A stretch of 60,362 bases of DNA, taken from positions 1 through 60,362 of the forward strand of contig NZ_KI518165.1 of assembly GCF_000479045.1 (NCBI RefSeq), in the 5' to 3' direction. The notes under the pieces are model-generated. The model was not told the origin of the DNA, made no database searches, and saw only the letters and a program-made list of their open reading frames with translations. This stretch comes from Cetobacterium somerae ATCC BAA-474 (lineage in GTDB: Bacteria > Fusobacteriota > Fusobacteriia > Fusobacteriales > Fusobacteriaceae). Positions 1 through 7,988 of this stretch are shown here, in pieces (the first letter of the stretch is position 1; every line of letters begins with the position of its first letter). Made by a program: the position numbers and the translations under genes.

Positions 1-32
1 GTCAGTTGCTCTACCAGATGAGCTAAAGCGGC
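1..32 (-). tRNA. tRNA 5' half, truncated by the window edge (isotype unresolved)
   Basis: Read leftward, the segment gives a typical tRNA 5' half: a 7-nt acceptor strand GCCGCTT, a linker TA, a D arm with GCTC and GAGC arms around a loop containing the conserved GG, and the first anticodon-stem bases CTGAC. The anticodon lies outside the window. The 5' half resembles bacterial tRNA-Thr, but tRNA-Lys cannot be excluded. A near-perfect promoter lies immediately upstream (52-80). Confidence 0.85.
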
Positions 33-51
33 ATCCCTTCAGACATTTATA

Positions 52-80
52 ATTATACCCTATCATATAAAAAATGTCAA
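52..80 (-). promoter_or_regulatory. Sigma-70-type promoter of the tRNA
   Basis: On the minus strand there is a perfect -35 TTGACA (80-75), a 17-nt spacer and a perfect -10 TATAAT (57-52). It lies about 20 nt ahead of the mature tRNA 5' end, so transcription would start near 45 and leave a short 5' leader for RNase P. Confidence 0.85.
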
Positions 81-84
81 CATT

Positions 85-122
85 TTTTTTAAAAAAAAGA
101 AGTAGAATAATTCTCTACTTCT
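85..122 (-). terminator. Intrinsic terminator after the Met-rich protein gene
   Basis: A 9-bp stem (AGAAGTAGA with TCTACTTCT) is followed on the minus strand by a run of T. It closes the leftward gene ending at 138 and insulates the tRNA promoter. Confidence 0.8.
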
Positions 123-137
123 AGTCTTATATATTTT

Positions 138-569
138 TTATTTTTTTAATTGAGCTAGTAATTCTCTATATTGTTTTATCATAACTTTTGTCATTGATTT
201 TTTTATAAGCTGATACCATTTAAATTGTACAGTTTCCATTCCTCTAACTGCGTCTGCTACCATTTTTGTTAAGAACTCTTGCTCTTCATAAGATAATTTT
301 AATTCCATTTTATCTTTTGAATCTGCCACTGATTTCACATAGTCTAAAAACTGACCAACATTTTGCATTCCACTATTTACTGCAAACTGCTTTTTTATCT
401 CTTCTATAAATTTAGATAAAAACTTTTTTGTTCCTTTATCTAAAGATACTGAATATTTTCTCTTACCTTTACCAATTTTTTGAATTGAATTCATCATACC
501 CATCATCGATGACATAGCATTCATTTGCATAGGATTCATGTTATTTGCGTTTACCTTTTGTGCCTTCAT
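138..569 (-). CDS. Hypothetical protein with methionine-rich N-terminus
   Basis: I do not recognise a family for this 143-residue protein. A TTG-initiated frame extends to 599, but GGAGG placed 5 nt before the ATG at 569 favours that start. Residues about 10-26 are strikingly rich in Met, Asn and Gln (NPMQMNAMSSMMGMMNS). A basic stretch (KIGKGKRKYSVSLDKG) and a helical, charged C-terminal half follow. There is no signal peptide or membrane segment. It sits 16 nt after tsaC and has its own terminator, so it is probably the last gene of a tsaC transcript. The function is unknown; the basic N-terminal half could bind nucleic acid, which is only a guess. Confidence 0.75.
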   Translation of the reverse strand: MKAQKVNANNMNPMQMNAMSSMMGMMNSIQKIGKGKRKYSVSLDKGTKKFLSKFIEEIKKQFAVNSGMQNVGQFLDYVKSVADSKDKMELKLSYEEQEFLTKMVADAVRGMETVQFKWYQLIKKSMTKVMIKQYRELLAQLKK

Positions 570-585
570 TTTTTCCTCCAAAATT

Positions 586-1221
586 TTATATTTTTCCAAT
601 AACTTTCTCTATTGTTTCTTTTTTTATAGCTCCCTCTCTAAGAATTTTTGGAAGCGTTTTTGTTAAATCTAATATCGTTGACTCTATACCTAAAGGAGAT
701 TTTCCTCCATCAACTATAACTCCTACTCTTTCTTTAAACTTTTCGCTTAACTCTTCAAAACTTCTAGGCGTCTTTTCTCCTGAAATATTAGCACTTGTTG
801 TCGGTAAAATTCCACCAACACTTTCAATTATATCTTGAGCTAACTTTAAAGCTGGTATTCTTACTCCCACTGTTTCTCCATTAGAAACCATTATACCCGG
901 AACATTTTCTTTCTTATTTAAAATAATTGTCAAAGCGCCAGGCCAAAATTCACTTGCTAACTTTTCTATAATTATTTTTTTTTCCTCATCTATAATTGCA
1001 ATTTTTTCAATGTATTCTACTTTGCTAAGAAGTGCTATCAATGGAGAGTTAAAGTTTCTCTCTTTTGCCTCATAAATTTTTTGTAGGCCTTTTAGCGAGT
1101 CGATACTTGCACCTACTCCATATACTGTATCTGTAGGATAAATTATTATTCCATTATTATTTAATTCATTTTTTATAACTTCTAAATCAATATTGTTTTC
1201 TTTAAACACAATTCTTTTCAT
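586..1221 (-). CDS. tsaC: L-threonylcarbamoyladenylate synthase (YrdC/Sua5 family)
   Basis: The enzyme makes threonylcarbamoyl-AMP from threonine, bicarbonate and ATP, the first step of the universal t6A37 modification of ANN-decoding tRNAs. The 211 residues form one YrdC domain: YPTDTVYG at 28-35, the KER...SP substrate loop at about 53-60, PGALTIIL near 115, and a TSANISG motif in the C-terminal half. The length matches TsaC-like proteins, without the extra C-terminal domain of long Sua5. An AAAGGA ribosome site precedes the ATG. MtaB, which methylthiolates the same t6A base, is encoded at 41138-42460. Confidence 0.93.
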   Translation of the reverse strand: MKRIVFKENNIDLEVIKNELNNNGIIIYPTDTVYGVGASIDSLKGLQKIYEAKERNFNSPLIALLSKVEYIEKIAIIDEEKKIIIEKLASEFWPGALTIILNKKENVPGIMVSNGETVGVRIPALKLAQDIIESVGGILPTTSANISGEKTPRSFEELSEKFKERVGVIVDGGKSPLGIESTILDLTKTLPKILREGAIKKETIEKVIGKI

Positions 1222-1270
1222 AATTAATCCTTTTCCTCACCTTTATCTATATAAATAATTCTAACATATT

Positions 1271-1303
1271 AAAAAAAAAAAAGCTAGTAGAATACTAGCT
1301 TTT
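1271..1303 (-). terminator. Intrinsic terminator of glmU-prs
   Basis: AAAAGCTAGTA pairs with TACTAGCTTTT around a 3-nt loop, followed on the minus strand by more than 8 T. It lies 10 nt beyond the prs stop and separates the glmU-prs unit from tsaC. Confidence 0.85.
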
Positions 1304-1313
1304 CTATGTGCTT

Positions 1314-2264
1314 TTACTTTTCAAATAACTCAGATACTGACTCGTTATTTACAATTCTTCTAACAGCTTCTGCAAGAATTTCATCAACAGAAACTACTTT
1401 TATTTTATCAATCTTTTTAGACTCTGGTAACGCTATTGAATCTGTTATTATCACTTCTTTTAAACAAGAAGCTTGTAATCTCTCAATAGCTGGGTCTGAA
1501 AATACTCCATGTGTACAACATGCATAAGCTTCAATAGCTCCTCTTGCCATAATAGCTTCTGCTCCATTTGTAATTGTTCCAGCAGTATCAATCATATCAT
1601 CTATAAATATTGCGATTTTCCCTTCAACTTCTCCAATTAAGTTCATAACTTCTGACATATTTGGTTTTGGTCTTCTTTTATCAATAATTGCTATTTTACA
1701 ATCTAACCACTCAGCTAATTTTCTAGCTCTTTTTACTCCACCAATATCTGGTGATACAACAACAACTTTGTCTCCTGACATTCCTCTACCTATAAATGAC
1801 TTTGCTAATAACGGTAAAGCTTGCATGTGATCCACTGGAATATCAAAGAATCCTTGAATCTGATCAGCATGTAAATCCATAGTTACAATTCTTGTAGCTC
1901 CTGCTGTTGTTAATAAATTTGCCACTAATTTCGATGTGATTGGCTCTCTTGGTCTTGATTTTCTATCTTGTCTAGCATATCCATAATAAGGAATAATAAC
2001 GTTTATTGATTTTGCTGAAGCTCTCTTTAATGCATCAATAAATATTAATAACTCCATTATGTTTTCATTTACAGGCTCAGATGTAGATTGAACAATAAAT
2101 ATATCTCTACCTCTTACTGTCTCTCCCACACAAACATAAACCTCTCCATCTTTAAATCTAACAATTTCAACATCTCCTACTGAAGTCCCATATTTCTCAG
2201 CTATTTTTTTAGCTAACTCCATATTTGATGTTCCGGCAAAAATTTTTACCCCAGGTCTTTCCAT
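1314..2264 (-). CDS. prs: Ribose-phosphate pyrophosphokinase (class I)
   Basis: The enzyme synthesises PRPP from ribose 5-phosphate and ATP for nucleotide, NAD, His and Trp synthesis. Visible class I marks are the flexible-loop YARQDRK motif, the [17 protein letters not shown] segment, and the PRPP-binding DDMIDTAGT signature. The frame can be opened at a TTG (2282), but that codon overlaps the GGAGG ribosome site. The ATG at 2264 gives a 316-residue protein, the usual family length. It begins 5 nt after the glmU stop, and its ribosome site lies inside the end of glmU, so the two are cotranscribed and probably translationally coupled. Confidence 0.96.
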   Translation of the reverse strand: MERPGVKIFAGTSNMELAKKIAEKYGTSVGDVEIVRFKDGEVYVCVGETVRGRDIFIVQSTSEPVNENIMELLIFIDALKRASAKSINVIIPYYGYARQDRKSRPREPITSKLVANLLTTAGATRIVTMDLHADQIQGFFDIPVDHMQALPLLAKSFIGRGMSGDKVVVVSPDIGGVKRARKLAEWLDCKIAIIDKRRPKPNMSEVMNLIGEVEGKIAIFIDDMIDTAGTITNGAEAIMARGAIEAYACCTHGVFSDPAIERLQASCLKEVIITDSIALPESKKIDKIKVVSVDEILAEAVRRIVNNESVSELFEK

Positions 2265-2269
2265 TTTTT

Positions 2270-3616
2270 CTATTTCCTCCAATCAAATTTTATAACTTGT
2301 TTACTTCTTGATACTGCCAACGCATTTTCAGGTACATCCTTAGTTATTACTGACCCCGCTCCTACTAATGCATTTTCTCCTATAGTAATAGGAGCCACCA
2401 ACATCGTATCACTTCCTATAAAAGCATTTTTTCCAATTGTGGTTTTGAATTTATTTTTACCATCATAATTACAAGTTATTGTTCCTGCACCTATGTTAGT
2501 TTTTTCTCCTACTGTAGCATCTCCTAAATATGTTAAATGCCCTGCTTTAACACCTTTTTCTAATACTGATTTTTTCACTTCTACAAAGTTTCCTATGTGA
2601 ACTTCTTCTTTCAAATGTGATTTAGGTCTTAAATGTGCAAATGGACCTATTGTTACTTTACATTCAACAATACTGTCCTCTAATACAGAGCTTTCTATTC
2701 TTACTTCATCACCTATTTGGCAATCAATAACTCTTGTATTTCCTAAAATTTCACAATTTTTTCCAATCTTAGTGCTACCTTGTAGTAGAACACCTGGATA
2801 TACAACTGTATCTTGTCCAATTTCTACACTTTCTTCTATATAGGTATTATTTTTATCAATGAAAATAACACCATTTTCCATGTGAGCTATATTTATTCTA
2901 TCTCTCATTATTGAATTAGCTTTTTCCAATTCAATTTTAGAGTTTATTCCTAATATTTCATCATTATCTTCTAATAAAAAAGCTTCAACTTTCTTGTTAT
3001 CTTTAACATTTATTCCAATAACATCTGTTAAATAGTATTCACCTTTTTCATTTTTATTATCAATTCTTTTTAATGCTGACAATAACTCTTTAGCTTCAAA
3101 GCAATAAACACCTGCATTTACCTCTTTTATAGCTTTTATTTCATCTGTTGCTTCTTTTTCTTCAACAATCCCTACAACTCTTCCATCTTCTTTTACAATT
3201 CTTCCATATCCAAATGGATTTTCATAAATAGAAGTTAATATTGTTGTTGTAGCTTTAGAGTTTTTATGGTAGTCATATAACTTCTTTAAAGTTTCCTCTC
3301 TCAATAAAGGAGTGTCTCCACATAATATCATCACTGTTCCCTCAAAATTTTCAAGCTTATCTTTTGCCTGAATAACAGCGTGTCCAGTCCCTAATTGCTC
3401 TTCTTGAACTACATATTCAATATTTGGAAGTACTTTCAATACCTCTTCTTTTTTATGTCCTAATATTAATATATTTTCAGTTGAACCAATTTTACTACAT
3501 GTATCTACAATTTTTTGTACCATCGGCACTCCACAAACTTTATGTAAAACTTTTGGCAGCTCTGATTTCATTCTTGTTCCTTTTCCAGCTGCTAAAATTA
3601 GTGTCTTTAAACTCAT
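2270..3616 (-). CDS. glmU: Bifunctional GlcNAc-1-P uridylyltransferase / GlcN-1-P acetyltransferase
   Basis: GlmU acetylates glucosamine 1-phosphate and then forms UDP-GlcNAc, the precursor of peptidoglycan and lipid A. The N-terminal pyrophosphorylase domain starts with [20 protein letters not shown]. The C-terminal left-handed beta-helix contains hexapeptide repeats and the HLRPKSHL and NFVEVKKS segments typical of the acetyltransferase site. In-frame ATGs lie further upstream (3637, 3628), but GGAGG sits just before 3619/3616, and the spacing of 5 nt favours ATG 3616 (448 residues). It is the first gene of a glmU-prs operon. Confidence 0.95.
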   Translation of the reverse strand: MSLKTLILAAGKGTRMKSELPKVLHKVCGVPMVQKIVDTCSKIGSTENILILGHKKEEVLKVLPNIEYVVQEEQLGTGHAVIQAKDKLENFEGTVMILCGDTPLLREETLKKLYDYHKNSKATTTILTSIYENPFGYGRIVKEDGRVVGIVEEKEATDEIKAIKEVNAGVYCFEAKELLSALKRIDNKNEKGEYYLTDVIGINVKDNKKVEAFLLEDNDEILGINSKIELEKANSIMRDRINIAHMENGVIFIDKNNTYIEESVEIGQDTVVYPGVLLQGSTKIGKNCEILGNTRVIDCQIGDEVRIESSVLEDSIVECKVTIGPFAHLRPKSHLKEEVHIGNFVEVKKSVLEKGVKAGHLTYLGDATVGEKTNIGAGTITCNYDGKNKFKTTIGKNAFIGSDTMLVAPITIGENALVGAGSVITKDVPENALAVSRSKQVIKFDWRK

Positions 3617-3644
3617 CATACCCTCCATTTTATTCAACTTTTAC

Positions 3645-3674
3645 ATTGTACCATAAGATTTAACATTTTTGCAA
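3645..3674 (-). promoter_or_regulatory. Promoter of glmU-prs
   Basis: Minus strand: -35 TTGCAA (3674-3669), an 18-nt spacer and -10 TACAAT (3650-3645). It is about 30 nt upstream of the chosen glmU start. Confidence 0.6.
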
Positions 3675-3692
3675 AATAATTTAATTATAATT

Positions 3693-4214
3693 TTATTGAA
3701 GTTTTTCGTAAGCTTCATTTATCTCTTTAAACTTTTTTTCGTGCATCTCTCTTATTTCAGGTTCAGCATTTGCATATCTATCTGGATGATGCTTTTTAGC
3801 TAATTCTCTATATGCTTTTTTTAATTCTTCAGGAGTTACACCCTCTTGAACTCCTAAGATTTTATAATATTTACTTTTATCTTCAAAAGTCCCAAATGGA
3901 TTATTTTGATAACCACCTTGATAGTTTCCTCCATATTGATTACCTTGGTTTCTAAACATATCTTCAAAATCTTTTTGAGTATATGTTTTATAGTAAAAGT
4001 TTCCTCTTCTTGGATTTTTTTTATTCATAAAATATCTAATAACTAAAAATATTAGAATAATTGGAAAAAACTGTACTACTATAAATCCAAAAAAAGAAAT
4101 TAGTAACATTATAAAAAAAAGTGCTGGTAAAGCTGCTATAGCTCTATTCATACCAAATAGTAGCGCTATTATTAAAAAAATAGCTACCGTTAAAACTAAT
4201 GCTATTGATATCAT
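3693..4214 (-). CDS. Membrane-anchored protein with C-terminal J domain
   Basis: The 173 residues begin with two hydrophobic helices (about 3-20 and 27-62). A Gly/Asn/Tyr-rich linker (about 75-110) follows, then a J domain at about 115-173 with the Hsp70-activating HPD triad at 143-145. This inverts the usual DnaJ order: membrane part first, J domain last, with no G/F or zinc-finger region. The family logic suggests it recruits DnaK to the inner face of the cytoplasmic membrane; the client is unknown. It is the second leftward gene after a TPR protein, separated from it by a weak hairpin (4238-4275). Housekeeping dnaJ is at 14547. Confidence 0.85.
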   Translation of the reverse strand: MISIALVLTVAIFLIIALLFGMNRAIAALPALFFIMLLISFFGFIVVQFFPIILIFLVIRYFMNKKNPRRGNFYYKTYTQKDFEDMFRNQGNQYGGNYQGGYQNNPFGTFEDKSKYYKILGVQEGVTPEELKKAYRELAKKHHPDRYANAEPEIREMHEKKFKEINEAYEKLQ

Positions 4215-4237
4215 TATTTTCTCCTTGATTCTTAACT

Positions 4238-4275
4238 GTATTATAAAATAAGGGAATAGATTTTCTATCCCCTAT
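4238..4275 (-). terminator. Weak terminator-like hairpin between TPR and J-domain genes
   Basis: Minus strand GGGGATAGA pairs with TCTATTCCC (one G-U) around AAA, followed by TTATTTTAT. The interrupted T tract suggests partial termination, so the J-domain gene may be expressed at a lower level than the TPR gene. Confidence 0.5.
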
Positions 4276-4286
4276 TTTGAACTAAC

Positions 4287-4841
4287 CTAAATTTTTTCTC
4301 TTAAATATTTAATTTTTTCTTTTATATCCTTATCTCTTGGATCGATTTCATAAGCTGCTATATATTCATTTAAAGCTTTTTTATATCTTCCCAAAAATTC
4401 ATACTCTTTAGCAAAATCTAAATGAGCACTGTATATATCTAAATCCAAAAATATAGCAAAATCATAACTATTTATTGCTTCTACTATTTTCCCTGCTCTC
4501 GAGTAGGCATTTCCTAATAAAAAGTAAACAAACGCATCACCAGGTTTGTTATCTAAAAACATATTAAAATATTTTATACTTTTAGTATAGTTACCTAATT
4601 CGTAGTTTAAGTATCCCAAAAATCCTATCGTATCACTATCTTTTTTTCCTAAAGCTCTAAGTTTTTCATAAATTTCTAGAGCACCTTCACAGTCTCTTTT
4701 ATAAAAAAGAATTGTCCCTAATTTTTTTAAATTATCAATATCATTTGCTTTTGTTAAAAGTTCAAATCTTATCTCTTGCTCTTGACTTAATAAATCTTCT
4801 TTACTTACGTCTATTCTCTTTAGTATTTTTTTTCTTAGCAT
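4287..4841 (-). CDS. Tetratricopeptide-repeat protein
   Basis: A 184-residue helical repeat protein with several TPR-like units. The pattern of Gly/Ala-Tyr-Pro positions is clear in LGNAYSRAGKIVEAINSYDFAI, FAKEYEFLGRYKKALNEYIAAY and the segment IGFLGYLNYELGNYTKSIKYF. There is no signal peptide, so it is probably a cytosolic scaffold. GGGGG precedes the ATG. Its leftward neighbour is the membrane J-domain protein; TPR/J-domain pairs often cooperate in chaperone work, but that link is an inference. The specific role is not recognised. Confidence 0.8.
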   Translation of the reverse strand: MLRKKILKRIDVSKEDLLSQEQEIRFELLTKANDIDNLKKLGTILFYKRDCEGALEIYEKLRALGKKDSDTIGFLGYLNYELGNYTKSIKYFNMFLDNKPGDAFVYFLLGNAYSRAGKIVEAINSYDFAIFLDLDIYSAHLDFAKEYEFLGRYKKALNEYIAAYEIDPRDKDIKEKIKYLREKI

Positions 4842-4881
4842 TTTAATCCCCCTTAGGTTTTTTAAAACTACTCTCCTAAAA

Positions 4882-4910
4882 ATTATATCATATTTTTTCT
4901 TTTTATTTAA
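4882..4910 (-). promoter_or_regulatory. Probable promoter of the TPR gene
   Basis: Minus strand extended -10 TGATATAAT (hexamer 4887-4882) with a weak -35 TTAAAT (4910-4905) at 17-nt spacing. Confidence 0.45.
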
Positions 4911-4921
4911 GATTTTTTAAA

Positions 4922-4948
4922 ATAAAAAAAAAGAGCCGAAGCTCTTTT
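4922..4948 (-). terminator. Intrinsic terminator of infC-rpmI-rplT
   Basis: Minus strand stem AAAAGAGC/GCTCTTTT with an ultrastable TTCG loop followed by T9. It lies 10 nt after the rplT stop. Confidence 0.92.
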
Positions 4949-4957
4949 AAATTATAA

Positions 4958-5308
4958 TTATAATGCTGCTTTTGCAGTTTCTGCTAATTTAGCGAACTCA
5001 GCTGCATTGTTTAAAGCGATATCTGCTAAAACTTTTCTATCTAACTCGATTCCTGCTCTCTTTAATCCATTCATTAAAGTTGAGTAAGTTAATCCGTTGA
5101 TTCTTGCAGCAGCGTTGATTCTGATGATCCATAATTGTCTCATCTTTCTCTTTCTAACTTTTCTATCTCTTGTAGAGAAAGCTTCTGCTCTCATTACAGC
5201 TTGCTTAGCTTGCTTGAATACGTCACCTGACGCACCTCTAAATCCTTTAGCAGCTTTTAAAACTTTTTTATGTCTTCTTCTTCTAACTATTCCAGTCTTA
5301 ACTCTCAT
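4958..5308 (-). CDS. rplT: 50S ribosomal protein L20
   Basis: A 116-residue, strongly basic protein with the L20 signature start [22 protein letters not shown] and [22 protein letters not shown]20 binds 23S rRNA early in 50S assembly. In infC-rpmI-rplT operons it also acts as the autogenous repressor that recognises the operon mRNA. It is the last gene of the operon here, 51 nt after rpmI, with an AGGAGG ribosome site. Confidence 0.98.
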   Translation of the reverse strand: MRVKTGIVRRRRHKKVLKAAKGFRGASGDVFKQAKQAVMRAEAFSTRDRKVRKRKMRQLWIIRINAAARINGLTYSTLMNGLKRAGIELDRKVLADIALNNAAEFAKLAETAKAAL

Positions 5309-5359
5309 TTACTTCTCCTCCTATAATTGGTCCTTTAACAATAATATTCCTAAGAATTA

Positions 5360-5566
5360 TTATCTTCCTACTCCGTATGGTAATAATCCTTTTAAGTGCT
5401 TCTCTAATGTTGAAGTGATTACTGTATCCTTCTTTAATCTGTTCTTTCTTTTTCTTGTTTTCTTTGTTAAGATATGGCTCTTTCCTGGCTTTTTAACAAC
5501 AAATTTCCCTGTTCCAGTAACTTTAATTCTCTTTTTAGCACCTCTATGAGTTTTCATCTTTGGCAT
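5360..5566 (-). CDS. rpmI: 50S ribosomal protein L35
   Basis: A 68-residue basic protein opening with [21 protein letters not shown] and ending in a [10 protein letters not shown] segment, both typical of L35. It is the middle gene of the infC-rpmI-rplT operon, 27 nt after infC, with GGAGGAAC as ribosome site. Confidence 0.98.
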   Translation of the reverse strand: MPKMKTHRGAKKRIKVTGTGKFVVKKPGKSHILTKKTRKRKNRLKKDTVITSTLEKHLKGLLPYGVGR

Positions 5567-5593
5567 TGTAATGTTCCTCCTCTCAAATCTTCA

Positions 5594-6100
5594 CTATTTT
5601 TTTGGCGATAAGATTAAATACTTTTGCTTATCATTATATTTTTTATCAACATCTGCGATTTCTACAAATCTATCAGATATCTGATCTAGCATTCCTATTC
5701 CTTGATCAGCGTACATTCTTTCTCTTCCATACTGAACAAGAGTTATTTTTACTTTGTTATCTTTTTCTAAAAACTTTTTAACTTGAGCTATTTTTGTATC
5801 CATATCATGCTGATCTATTCTAGCTCTAAATTTTACCTCTTTAACAATAACTTGCTTTTGGTTCTTTTTAGCATCTTTAGCTTTTCTAGTCTGCTCATAT
5901 TTGTACTTTCCATAATCCATTATTTTACATACTGGTGGCGTAGCATTTGGTGATATCTCAACTAAATCTAATTCCTTTTGTACAGCAACTTCTAATGCTT
6001 CCATTGCTGACATTATTCCTAATTGCTCTCCAGTTTCAGAGATAATTCTTAACTCTCTACCTCTTATCTTCTCATTAATTCTAACTTTGTCCGAAATAAT
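5594..6100 (-). CDS. infC: Translation initiation factor IF-3, probable AUU start
   Basis: IF-3 keeps ribosomal subunits apart and proofreads initiator tRNA and start-codon choice. The sequence after the start (ISDKVRINEKIRGRELRII, PPVCKIMDYGKY) is standard IF-3. No ATG fits: a GTG at 6106 overlaps the GGAGG site (6110-6106). Two consecutive ATT codons (6100 and 6097) lie 5 and 8 nt after it. AUU is the known, autoregulatory start codon of infC in other bacteria, so I place the start at 6100 (168 residues); 6097 is equally possible. Expression is also likely controlled by the leader at 6126-6272. Confidence 0.93.
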   Translation of the reverse strand: MISDKVRINEKIRGRELRIISETGEQLGIMSAMEALEVAVQKELDLVEISPNATPPVCKIMDYGKYKYEQTRKAKDAKKNQKQVIVKEVKFRARIDQHDMDTKIAQVKKFLEKDNKVKITLVQYGRERMYADQGIGMLDQISDRFVEIADVDKKYNDKQKYLILSPKK

Positions 6101-6125
6101 AGACACCTCCTATTAACTATCAAAT

Positions 6126-6154
6126 AAAAAAAACAGGACGTAAAATTCCTGTTT
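6126..6154 (-). terminator. Attenuator terminator in the infC leader
   Basis: Minus strand AAACAGGA pairs with TCCTGTTT around ATTTTACG, followed by a T tract of about 8. It lies within the leader, 26 nt before the infC start, so it is a regulatory terminator rather than a gene end. Its 5' arm (6154-6146) is exactly complementary over 9 nt to TTCCTGTTT at 6241-6233 further upstream. Confidence 0.8.
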
Positions 6155-6272
6155 AACTCAAATAATTATTAGGGCTCGCCCTAAACAAAAATTTAATGTA
6201 ACCTTTATGTAGGCCTTGCCCCATAAGGTGAGAAACAGGAAGTCTCTTCTTAATAAATCTTTTTCATTGTCT
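6155..6272 (-). promoter_or_regulatory. Structured leader of infC-rpmI-rplT (L20-leader-like)
   Basis: The leader RNA of about 170 nt contains three elements. TTCCTGTTT (6241-6233) can pair with the 5' arm of the terminator. A hairpin is formed by ACCTTATG and CATAAAGGT around a GGGGCAAGGCCTA loop. A tight TTAGGG-CGAG-CCCTAA hairpin lies near 6187-6172. Known L20 leaders use L20 binding to switch between antiterminator and terminator. I infer the same logic here, but I cannot match this fold to the described L20 leader consensus. Confidence 0.65.
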
Positions 6273-6278
6273 TTAATT

Positions 6279-6306
6279 ATTATAACATGATCTTACAAAA
6301 AGTCAA
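6279..6306 (-). promoter_or_regulatory. Promoter of infC-rpmI-rplT
   Basis: Minus strand -35 TTGACT (6306-6301), 16-nt spacer and -10 TATAAT (6284-6279) with an extended -10 TG (TGTTATAAT). Transcription would start near 6272. Confidence 0.75.
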
Positions 6307-6329
6307 CTGAATTTTTTATTGATTTTATT

Positions 6330-6356
6330 GAGGTCCTCTTATAATTAGAGGACCTT
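6330..6356 (-). terminator. Hairpin beyond rpsA (orientation uncertain)
   Basis: AGGTCCTCT and AGAGGACCT flank a short A/T loop just after the rpsA stop. The T tract is better on the plus strand (CCTTTTAATT) than on the minus strand (CTCAATAAAA). It may act as a 3' stabilising structure of the leftward mRNA or as a weak terminator. Confidence 0.5.
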
Positions 6357-6365
6357 TTAATTATA

Positions 6366-7988
6366 TTACTCTTCGCTTGAAGAAACTCCATACTTTTCAA
6401 TTAACTCTTTATTTTCATTTTTTTCTTTTTCTAATTGAACTTTTTTTATAGAAAGTTTTATTCTTTTCTTTTCAGAATCAATTTCAACAATTTCAGCTAA
6501 AACAACTTGTCCTAACTTAAATGTATCTTTTAAATTCTTTATAAAATCTCTAGAAGCTAATTGAGTTGGAATAAATCCATCTACTCCCTCTCCTAATTTC
6601 ACAAACATTCCAAAATCTTGAATGTTCTTTATCTCTTTCTCTACTCTATCTCCAACTTTATAATTTTCTAAAGCTGTTTCCCAAGGACTTTTTGTTAAGT
6701 CTTTAATACTTCCTTTTATCTTTTGATCTTCTAAGTTTAATTCTACTACTTTAAACTCTACCTTATCTCCCTTAGAATATCTTTTGTTTCCTGACCACGC
6801 AAAGTCTGAGTTATGGATAAATCCATCTACTCCCTCTTCAACTTGCACAAATATTCCAAATGGTTTAACTTCTACAACTGTACCAGTTAAAATTGTTCCT
6901 ACTGCAAACTTATTTTCAGCACCTTCCCATGGGTTAGAACTTAATTGCTTTATACCTAATTTTAATTTTCTCTCTTTAGGTGATAATTCTGTAATAACAA
7001 CCTTAACTTCATCTCCAACTTTAACAAAGTTATTAACATTTACCTTTTTACTTGTCCAAGAGAAATCTGAACTATGAATTAATCCTTCAACTCCTGGTAA
7101 TAACTCTACAAAAGCTCCATAATTTACTATTCTTGTTACTTTACCAGTTACTTCTTGACCTATGCTATTATTTTCAGCAACTATATCCCAAGGGTTTTTT
7201 GTTAAAGATTTTATAGATAATTTTACATTTCTTTTATCTCTTTCAATCTCTATAATTTTTGCTTCAATTACATCTCCTGCTTTGTATAACTTATGTAAAT
7301 CTGAAGTTTTTTTCCAATCTACTTCTGAAATATGAATAAATCCTCTAGCTTCATCTAACTTTACTGTTAATCCAAAATCTAGTACTTCTAAAACAGTAGC
7401 TTTTACAACTTCATTCAATGTTAATTTATCAATTGCTTCTAATTCTTTTGCAATAACAAGTTCTTTTCTCGATAAAAGAATTTTCTTTCCTTTTTTATCT
7501 TCTTTTATCTCTTTAATAGCAAGTTGTAATTCTTTTCCTATGAATGAATCTCCTTGATCTGCAGGAATTTCTGATAATGAGTTAGGTAAGAATCCTTGTT
7601 GATGATATACTTCAACAATATATCCACCTTTTACTCTTTTCATAACTTTTCCAGTTACAATTTCATGGTTTTGAAGTGCTTTTTCTAATTTTTCAGCTCC
7701 AATTTCCATATCGATTCTTTTTTTAGAACCAATTAAAACTAAAGAATCCTCCTCTTCAGCTTGAGATACTATTAGAACTTCAACTTCGTCTCCTACAGTA
7801 TATCCTGTTAACTCTTCTGTTCTTACTCTTACAGCCTTTGGCTCTCCAGGTACTTCTAAATATGTAAAGTTTCTATCCATATTTACAATTGTTCCAGTCA
7901 CTTTAGTTTTTATTTCTTCATCCTCTTTTACTGGCATGTACTCGTTTAATAATGCTTCAAAATCTTCGTAGTAATCAAAGTTAGACAT
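6366..7988 (-). CDS. rpsA: 30S ribosomal protein S1 (six S1 domains)
   Basis: The 540 residues can be divided into six tandem S1 OB-fold units starting near residues 22, 109, 187, 275, 361 and 446. The last four end in LSIKSLTKNPW-like or related linkers. The first two are more divergent, as in ribosome-bound S1. The protein binds mRNA near the 30S platform and helps load structured messages. Its ATG overlaps the ispH stop by 8 nt (ATGTCTAA), with GGGGGAAC as ribosome site, so it is coupled to ispH. In some relatives the two are a single fused protein. Confidence 0.93.
   Translation of the reverse strand: MSNFDYYEDFEALLNEYMPVKEDEEIKTKVTGTIVNMDRNFTYLEVPGEPKAVRVRTEELTGYTVGDEVEVLIVSQAEEEDSLVLIGSKKRIDMEIGAEKLEKALQNHEIVTGKVMKRVKGGYIVEVYHQQGFLPNSLSEIPADQGDSFIGKELQLAIKEIKEDKKGKKILLSRKELVIAKELEAIDKLTLNEVVKATVLEVLDFGLTVKLDEARGFIHISEVDWKKTSDLHKLYKAGDVIEAKIIEIERDKRNVKLSIKSLTKNPWDIVAENNSIGQEVTGKVTRIVNYGAFVELLPGVEGLIHSSDFSWTSKKVNVNNFVKVGDEVKVVITELSPKERKLKLGIKQLSSNPWEGAENKFAVGTILTGTVVEVKPFGIFVQVEEGVDGFIHNSDFAWSGNKRYSKGDKVEFKVVELNLEDQKIKGSIKDLTKSPWETALENYKVGDRVEKEIKNIQDFGMFVKLGEGVDGFIPTQLASRDFIKNLKDTFKLGQVVLAEIVEIDSEKKRIKLSIKKVQLEKEKNENKELIEKYGVSSSEE

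Noticed and set aside
5097..5549. Rightward 150-codon ORF across rplT and rpmI
   Set aside because: Antisense shadow of two ribosomal protein genes; the low-complexity Leu/Phe-rich translation is a by-product of Lys/Arg codons on the other strand.
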